NCBI RefSeq assembly: GCF_007655135.1
Contig: NW_022204322.1
Location: 1-64,000 of the forward strand
Length of the DNA stretch: 64,000 nt
Source of the DNA: Punica granatum
Lineage: Eukaryota; Streptophyta; Magnoliopsida; Myrtales; Lythraceae
Direction: 5' to 3'
Shown here: one piece after another, positions 57,501 through 64,000 of the stretch
Position numbering within the stretch: the first letter of the stretch is position 1
How the letters are laid out: the number at the start of each line of letters is the position of its first letter
Translations under genes and position numbers: made by a program
Notes under the pieces: generated by a model
Databases searched by the model: none
The model's input: the letters and a program-made list of their open reading frames with translations, nothing else
What the model was told of the DNA's origin: nothing

Positions 57501-58250
57501 TAAGGGAGGCCGATGTGAGGTTGTGGAGCTTGGTAAGGGAAAAGTTCAGTAGTGTGAGCAGAAGCACAGGCGCTCGATGTCAGGAAGCCCATCGGAGGAG
57601 GAACAGTGTAGACTGTAGTTGGAGCCGGCACGGACACGAGAGGTGGTGCGAACATAACCGGATTCGGCACAGAAATTGTCATGGGCGGAAGTGAGACAGT
57701 TGCTGGAATGGTGGACTAAGGTTGGCAGAAGTGGACCGGGTGAATTGCCGGCTCGTGCATCAGATGAGGAGTGGGCGCTGAGATAATTGTCGGCAGGACC
57801 CAAGGAGCGGGGTCGACAGTTGGCCCACGTGCGAGAGGCGGGGTGGAGCTCGAAGACCAGCGATTTGGCCCCTTGAGCAAGGCCATCATCTCGGCCATAT
57901 TAGCGGCCATTAGGTCGACCGAGTTTTGAAGAGTGGTGACGTTGCCCTCGAGCGTGACCATGCGAGTAGGATCATGAGCAGGCGGTGGTGCTTGAGTCGC
58001 CGACGACGACACATACATCGGTGGTGGCGGGTGGCGGCGCATACCCAGGTGGTAGTGGCCCGTACCCCGGCGGTGGTGGCATGCTCGTTGAAATTGGTTG
58101 TGGGAGATGGGCCGAGGGAGCTCCGTGATGTGCTAGTGGCGCGCCTACAGGGGTAAGTGGTGGTGGCACGTTCATCGTGGACTATGGAGAATAAACCGGC
58201 GTCGGTGGTGTATTCCCTTCGAAGACAACAAGTTGATTTTCTTCTACCAT
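54558..58250 (-). pseudogene. Ogre gag-protease, multiple stops
   Basis: The gag start is taken at 58250 (MVEENQLVVFEGN). A proline-rich part follows, then the capsid-like MSLRAEDISSWVELAKKFVE region (57118 down), and a zinc-knuckle-like C-x2-YH..GH-x4-C near 56230-56290. Protease (PRO) has IIDKGSALNVCP with Asp19 of the 54596-55504 frame, then LLGRPWIH and GLGAHGQG. Stops include TGA near 56335, TAG near 55940 and TAG at 54596-54598 where the context calls for tryptophan (NN*TSVPRYS). The tail reaches the intron donor at 54557. Confidence 0.85.
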
Positions 58251-58578
58251 TCTTAATTGGAAGCGTGTGGGATATCGGTGGGGCGCCGCCAGTTGTTAAC
58301 ACCTGCATTCCATCAATGTATAAGCACGTGGGATTTTGGTTTTCCCGATAGAACGAAAGAGTGAAGTAATAAATGAAAGGAGATGCATGAGATGCATGAA
58401 ATTTTAAACTACTAGTGCCATTGCTTGATTCGATCAGAGTTCCGAGTTCAACAAAAGAGTACGTGTTTGATTACAAAAAGGAAACTAAGCATTGAATCGA
58501 CAAATCTTCCGCGCCTGGTTAGCAGAGTGAGCGTTACGTAGGCTCAAGCGGGGCAAAGACGCTTCCGGCGAACTAGGC
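58251..58578. other. Spacer between Ogre ORF1 and gag
   Basis: About 330 bp with no supported ORF on the element strand. Confidence 0.5.
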
Positions 58579-60073
58579 CTAGGGATGGGAGACCTTCAGT
58601 GTCTTAGCCCGCGCTTGGTCCTGCGTGGCGCTCAAGCATGCTATCTCTCTGTTCAGGCTCTCCCCACGTGCGCGTGTCTGGGCTAGTTCCCGTTGCAACT
58701 CCCTCTGATCTGTGAGCTCCGCTCGGGTGTTGGCTAGCTCGCGGCGAAGTCGGTCTCGCTCCTCCTTGATGGTTTGCAACTTCGTGCGCATGGCCGCTTG
58801 TACGGAGCTCTCGGTCTGCAGGATGGCTGTTGGAGGCGCTCGAGGAGCCGGGGGCGCCCTAGGTGGATGAGCAGGTTCAAGACCTTGTGGGTAGAACCGG
58901 ACCACGTATGACGAAGTGGCGGAGAAAGCTCGCTCTTCATTGGTGGGGAACTCGGGGAATTAGAGGTTTTGCAAGAGGCGAGTCTCCCACATCTGTCGAA
59001 CCTCACGAACTCTTATGAATCTCCCTACAGCTGAAGGAGAAAACCTCTACCCATGTGAGCTGGTATGCTGAGCGATCTGCGTTAGTGGGGATGTCCTGTA
59101 GACCACCGAGCTGTCTGATCACTCAGCTCGGGAAGACGAGGGTGCATCCTAAGTAGCTGATGAGAGGAAGCCCAATGATTGCCGGGCATCCGACAACCAT
59201 GGGGCCACCGGGATTCCAGTGAGAGGCCCATAAGAACTGTCCGAGGGTGAGTTCTTCCATAAACTTCTTCCAATCGAAGACGCTACGCGTGGATGGTCCA
59301 AATACGCGGAGTAAGTGACTGACGAGAGAACGATCATCAGCAATGTACGATAACGGGTGAGACGAGCAGAATGGCCGGATGTGCGCGAAGAGCCATATCT
59401 GTAGGAGGTGCAGTGACCCCCTCATCCTACCGCGCCGACTCGCTCGTACATAGTCGAGGGACCTTACGGTCTCGGCCACGAGGGCTTCCACATAACTATG
59501 GCCTCCTACTGCTTGGAGGACGACTTGGGCGAGTGCCCCGTCTATGAGAGTCAGCGCTAGGGAATAGAAGGGTCCCGAAGATGAGGAGAGGAATCCGTGA
59601 TAGGCGTCACGTTGGTAGGTATCGTCGGTGGCGTGAAGTGCGCGGATGTAAGTCCAATTCTCCAGCCATAAGGTCCTGACGCTGTGTTCCCACCCATTCT
59701 GGAGCTCTTGGTTGATTTCAGCGGTGTTCATACCCAGGAGGTCGGAGAGTCGCCCTGGTATTGACGCCCACTGATTGGGCATGATGATGTGTTGAGTAGG
59801 CATCGATCTTTGGATAAGGGCCGTGTATTCCTCGACAGTAGGAGTCAGCTCGGTCCCTTGGAAATTGAACACGGCGTGCTGGGGGTCCCAGAATGATATG
59901 GCAGTCCTAAGGAAGGTCCAGTCGATTGGACATTCGGCGAGTAACGGTAAGTCTCCCACGATGAGGCAGATGAATGTGCGATCGACTAGGCGGAAAGTGC
60001 TCCAAATGCAGGTGATTTGTTGGCCTGGTGGGTCGAGGTGGTCGAGCCTGGGGCAGACAGTCGGGCGAGCCAT
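58579..60073 (-). pseudogene. Ogre ORF1 (extra ORF upstream of gag), broken
   Basis: From the ATG at 60073 a 316-residue frame holds WSTFRLVDRTFICLIVGDLP, WTFLRTAISFWDP and LTPTVEEYTALI, as in Ogre ORF1 proteins (to my recollection the DUF7745 type). It ends at a TGA (59123-59125) where CGA is likely original, because the frame goes on with VIRQLGGLQDIPTNADRSAY. A frameshift near 59020 and another stop near 58960 follow. The C-terminal part (58905-58579) is an arginine/glutamate-rich coiled coil (ERDRLRRELANTRAEL). Its role in the element is unknown. Confidence 0.8.
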
Positions 60074-60670
60074 CCTTACCTAAATGGGAAAGACTGTCCA
60101 TTCAATGCGTAAACTCGAATCGAAGCAATGTCCTAATTTTCGCAATCATGTAATGCAGGTGTGGAAAGTAAAAGCTGTAATCAATATTTACAATGTACAA
60201 TCCTCTCTCTCAAAAACAAAAAAATGGCCTGCTTAAAAAAAGACTAGGGACCAACTCAAAGACTCGGCTTTTGGGGTCGGTTGGCGGCATAGAGGTTAGT
60301 TTGGTCCAACATGAGGGCCCCTGTTTATGCATTGCTTGGGTGCTACTGGGAATAAACTATCTAGAGATGGGGGCTCCCGATAAAGGGGTAATCATTTCCC
60401 CAAAACCAGGCGAGGATCTTTGGGGGCCGGTTTGGTGGCATAGCCGACTAGATCCGTTCCCTTACTCGGAACCTCTTTCTAATCTTAGTTTCTTATTGGT
60501 CGCCCGTGGGATTTCGGACGCGGTACTTAGTCGTCTAAGATGATGTGTAATGCATGCAAGTATGTAAATGTGGGAGTAAAATGCGAAATTTAAACGAAAG
60601 TAGAGAATGACAGAAAGCGATCAATAAACAAGCAAGCAAGCAAACGGAATCGAGCCCAAACCCTCTAAGT
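60074..60670. other. Ogre 5' untranslated region
   Basis: No ORF is supported on the element strand. It lies between ORF1 and the primer site. Confidence 0.5.
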
Positions 60671-60690
60671 GTCCCCAGTGGAGTCGCCAA
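60671..60690 (-). other. Ogre primer-binding site
   Basis: TTGGCGACTCCACTGGGGAC follows the 5' LTR end CACA with a GC spacer. It resembles the primer site of Ogre elements, reported to use tRNA-Arg (from memory). Confidence 0.75.
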
Positions 60691-60692
60691 GC

Positions 60693-63600
60693 TGTGCGCA
60701 CCCGAATTTTAATTTCGTCGGGGCACGCAATGTGCGCACTTAATGCAACGTGGCTTGGGAGTGTCCACCTTCCCAGGGACGCGCGACGGACGCACGTGAG
60801 AAGGAGTCGCCACTACTTATTTACGACCCGAAGGTCGAGGGCCGGTGAGTCGCCCGGGTCTAGGGGCATGGGATACACCTAGTATGCTAAGGCAATGGTC
60901 TGTACGGAACCGAAAATTCCGAATTCAGAGGTTCTATTACGTGTGGGCCTATATTCCATACGCCCTTTCGATACTCTAACTTGCTAGGCTTGCCATTTTA
61001 TTTATTTACCGCCTGATTTAGGGTTGCACTCGACTCACCTATTTTGACATAGCAAATTCGAAAGTACTCTTAGGCCGTCCACTCTCCAACCGGGATTCTT
61101 ACATGAAAAAATGTACAATATAAACGCTTATATTGTTCTCTCAAATAAAAATACAAATTACAACGACTGAATCCTGATCAGTTCGCGTTCGGTCATTATT
61201 CATCTCGTGCTCATCGTGTGGTTTTGGAAAAGATCGAAAATTAAATTAAATGCATACTCAGTTTATGAGGGCATTGGACCCCGTGATTGACGGTTAAGGG
61301 CGTTGGACCCCGTGTGAATCGTGTCCTAAATGATCGGGCTTGACTCGCATAACAAAGAAGTGCAAAAATGTAACAAGCAAGCACAAATAAACAAACAATG
61401 TGGTTTTATTATTGTCGGATTTACGTGAGTTAACTTATTATTAACCGGGGTGTTTTGGCATGCAAATCCTACATTAAAACAAACAAAATGATCTTGGAGA
61501 AGATATGTAGTATTCGACATTATTATTTGGACCTGACAAACACGATGTCTGTAACTAGGCCTTGAATGTGTGGGTTGTTTTTAAATTGTTCTGCATCGCG
61601 ACACTACGGTTATTATAGATTATTACAGAACATAAATTTTGCCTAAAAACCCTAGAGTCTAATGCTTACCCTACTATTGCTCATTTGTCTTAAGCCAAGT
61701 ACGCAATGAATTTAGTGTTTGTATTTTGAACCAACATACCCGATCTAACTACCCGAGATCATGCTAAGGTATCACTAAATTACAAATAGGCCATTTTGTC
61801 CTTGTAGTGAAAATTGTTTTTTCGGAAAAAAGAGAGACTACGCAGTGCGGGCCACCTCGGCCTGTGACCGGCGTTGACCAATTCCTTGGATCTTCCAGGG
61901 TTGTGCAAGAACCCCGAAAAAACCAAAGAACCGGTCAATCTATCCGGAAGTAATCTAAAAAGAATTTCCACGCCCCGACCTGAGTTACCTGAAATCAGGC
62001 GAAACCTCGAGTCAGGAAGTGCAAGTTCTTCCTAGACGTCCATGTCACATCGGACCGCGTGTCTCGGGTTTTTATAAAATTGCGAATTTGAGAAAGGCAC
62101 CAATGCATACTTGCAATTTATCGATGCGTGTTACCGGTTAATTATCAATTCGTGCAAAATTATTAAGGCCGAGTGAATTAATTAGTCGTATGAACGTCCC
62201 ATTTACCCGGTTGATGGAATTTGTTAAGTTCAATTAAAATTTGCCGAATTAAAATTTGCCGAATGCTTTAATTTATGGGTTTCGGACCGTCGAGTCGATT
62301 ATTGATGGACCGTCCAATGCGAATCCTAATTCCCGACCGTCTTGACGTTTTAAATTAATTTTGGGCCGAGTTTGCATGATTAGACCGATTCGTGTGAGGT
62401 TTCGATTAAACGAAAAATAAAGCGTTTAAACACGGATCAAGAGCATATTATCACATCAAGCACGACAAACATACATATTGTACACAATCGGTGCCGCCAT
62501 GATCACGATAAACACATACAAACATACATAAATATAATGTTAACGGAATCGATAAAACGGCACGGACTCATGGAAGTGGAAAATCATGCAAAGAGCATAT
62601 ATTATCATGTTGTACACATATAATTACTAAAACAAAAATATTTAAATGGGGCACATACGTTGTCGGTCAAGAATCCAAGTAGGAAAGGGTTGGGTATCTT
62701 TAGAAAATGTTCAGGGTCTGAATTGAAACAATTTTAAAAGAACAGGGACTGGTTTAAAAATTCGGATAAAGTTTCAGGGGACTGATTTGAAAATTCTGGG
62801 AAAATTCAGGACTGTGTAAAAATTACTGAAAATGTCCCAGGACTTTTTTTGAAACGAATTTGAAAGTATGGGGCTGATCTGAAAAGTGAAAAATGGCCCA
62901 GGGACTGAACTGAAACAACGTAAAAAGTTCCCGGAACTGGTTTAGAAATTCTGAAAAATTCAGGGACTGATTGGAAAATGCTAAAATGGCCGGGACTTGA
63001 CTAAAACGAATTTTAAAATTAGAGGCAGATCTAAAAATGGCGGAAAAGGTCCCGAGACTAAACTGAAACAACTTGAAAAGTTCCACGGGATGATAAAACA
63101 ATTCTGAAAAAATTCAAGGACTGATTGAAAAATGGTAAAAATGGCTGGAACTTGACTGAAAAGAATTTTAAAATTCAGGGTAGATCTGAAAAAGGGCGGA
63201 AACTAGCTCCGGGACTAAACTGAGACAACTTGAAAAGTTATTTGGGACGATTGAAAAATTCTGGAAAATTCAAGGACTGGTTGGAAAATGGTAAAAATGG
63301 CTGGGACTTGACTGGAAAGAATTTTAAAATTCGGGGCAGATCTGAAAAGGACGGAAAATAGCCTCGGGACTAAACTGATACAACTTGAAAAGTTCCTAAA
63401 ATCGAGTTCGAGACAAATCCGGTCATCCACGCAAACCATGAATACTCATTTGACAACATATCCATCCAAGCAAACATTAATATTAAAAAATGGAGCCCTA
63501 AACATGCCACTAAGTCGGGAATTTACGTACTTCGAGAAGAATAGGGGGCGGTTCTGTAAATAAACGAGGTTCTGGGCTAGTTGGGCCGCCGGGGGAAGGC

Positions 63601-64000
63601 CGGATTGGGCCGGATTGAGCCGAACTGGGCCGGACTTGCTATTGGGCTGAACTGGGCGAGTCGCTGGGCCGAATGGGCCGCTGCTGGACTGGGCCTTTAG
63701 TGGACTGGGCTGGGCCACTGGACGCGGGCTGGGCTGCTGGGCCGGCGTGTGTCTGTTCAACCCGAAAATTACGGTAGACCCGAATATAAAAGAAAACGAA
63801 AAATAGAGAAAATGATAGGGGTGGTCTGGGCGGCGGTAGTGATTGGTTGCGGCGGCTTCCGAGTCTTAAGGGGTCTTGGTGGTCACTGGAGGCGGCTCAA
63901 GGTCGCGGATCGACAAGCCGGCAGGCGGAGGGAACGTCATAAGTTGAAGTAGCGAGGACGAGCAGAGAAAGAGGGGATGAGAAAGAGGAGGGTGAGTGGT
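60693..64000 (-). repeat. Ogre 5' LTR, partial (cut by window edge)
   Basis: It is homologous to 44908 onward in the same orientation. About 3.3 kb of a presumed 4.2 kb is present, so the far end and the second target duplication cannot be read. Confidence 0.9.
62740..63395. repeat. Tandem repeat array, about 153-bp period, in the 5' LTR
   Basis: AACTGAAACAAC-type text recurs at 62908, 63061, 63218 and 63373. It corresponds to the array at 46905-47570 with small length changes. Confidence 0.85.

Larger units (their letters stand above)
44908..64000 (-). mobile_element. Ogre/Tat-type Ty3/gypsy retrotransposon, about 20 kb, cut by the window edge
   Basis: Read on the minus strand the order is 5' LTR, primer site, ORF1, gag-protease, intron, reverse transcriptase-RNase H-integrase, minisatellite, polypurine tract, 3' LTR. 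The extra ORF1 before gag, the intron between protease and polymerase, and LTRs over 4 kb are the hallmarks of Ogre elements (Tat lineage). If the 5' LTR is as long as the 3' one, the element would end near 64,930. Stops and changed active-site residues show that it cannot move on its own. Confidence 0.9.

Overview
This window is plant nuclear DNA: AT-rich non-coding sequence, spliced genes with GT-AG introns, plant-only protein families (DUF247, expansin A, class III chitinase) and many plant transposon types. A eudicot is likely. I lean towards Myrtales (pomegranate or eucalypt relatives), but that is an impression. No virus, plasmid or bacterial DNA is evident. Only a few host genes are present; most of the window is transposons, often inserted into one another.

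Layout. Positions 1-25558 hold a duplicated unit of about 8 kb: unit A (1-7901), unit B (7902-about 20455, swollen by insertions) and a partial copy C (about 22806-25558). Units A and B each carry one minus-strand DUF247 gene; B is intact and A is cut short by an in-frame stop. A and C each keep the first exon of an hnRNP-type RRM gene as a fragment. Unit B gained a 1.56-kb hAT element, a 3.7-kb AT-rich block and a decayed Ty3/gypsy element. Positions 25592-32220 are a short copia fragment followed by a plus-strand L1 LINE. Its endonuclease and reverse transcriptase can be followed across several insertions, including an opposite-strand L1 tail, a small hAT element and a CACTA element. Positions 33010-33897 are a decayed class III chitinase (GH18). 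Positions 34942-38384 are a poly(A)-tailed retroposon with a 15-bp target duplication, split by a CACTA element that itself holds a SINE and a foldback MITE. Positions 40697-42365 are an apparently intact two-exon alpha-expansin.

Positions 44908-64000 are a minus-strand Ogre/Tat-type Ty3/gypsy retrotransposon running off the right edge. It has LTRs of about 4.2 kb, an extra ORF1, gag-protease, a spliceable-looking intron before reverse transcriptase, and integrase. It also has a primer-binding site, polypurine tract and minisatellite. Stop codons and changed catalytic residues show that it is dead.

The host genes do not form a pathway. The expansin would act in cell-wall loosening, the chitinase family in apoplastic defence, and DUF247 proteins as membrane-anchored proteins of poorly known role. 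The best leads are the DUF247 duplication and its internal repeat, the chitinase-like sequence lacking a catalytic aspartate, the unidentified retroposon at 34942-38384, and the transition-driven decay of the Ogre element. I found no convincing new multi-gene system.
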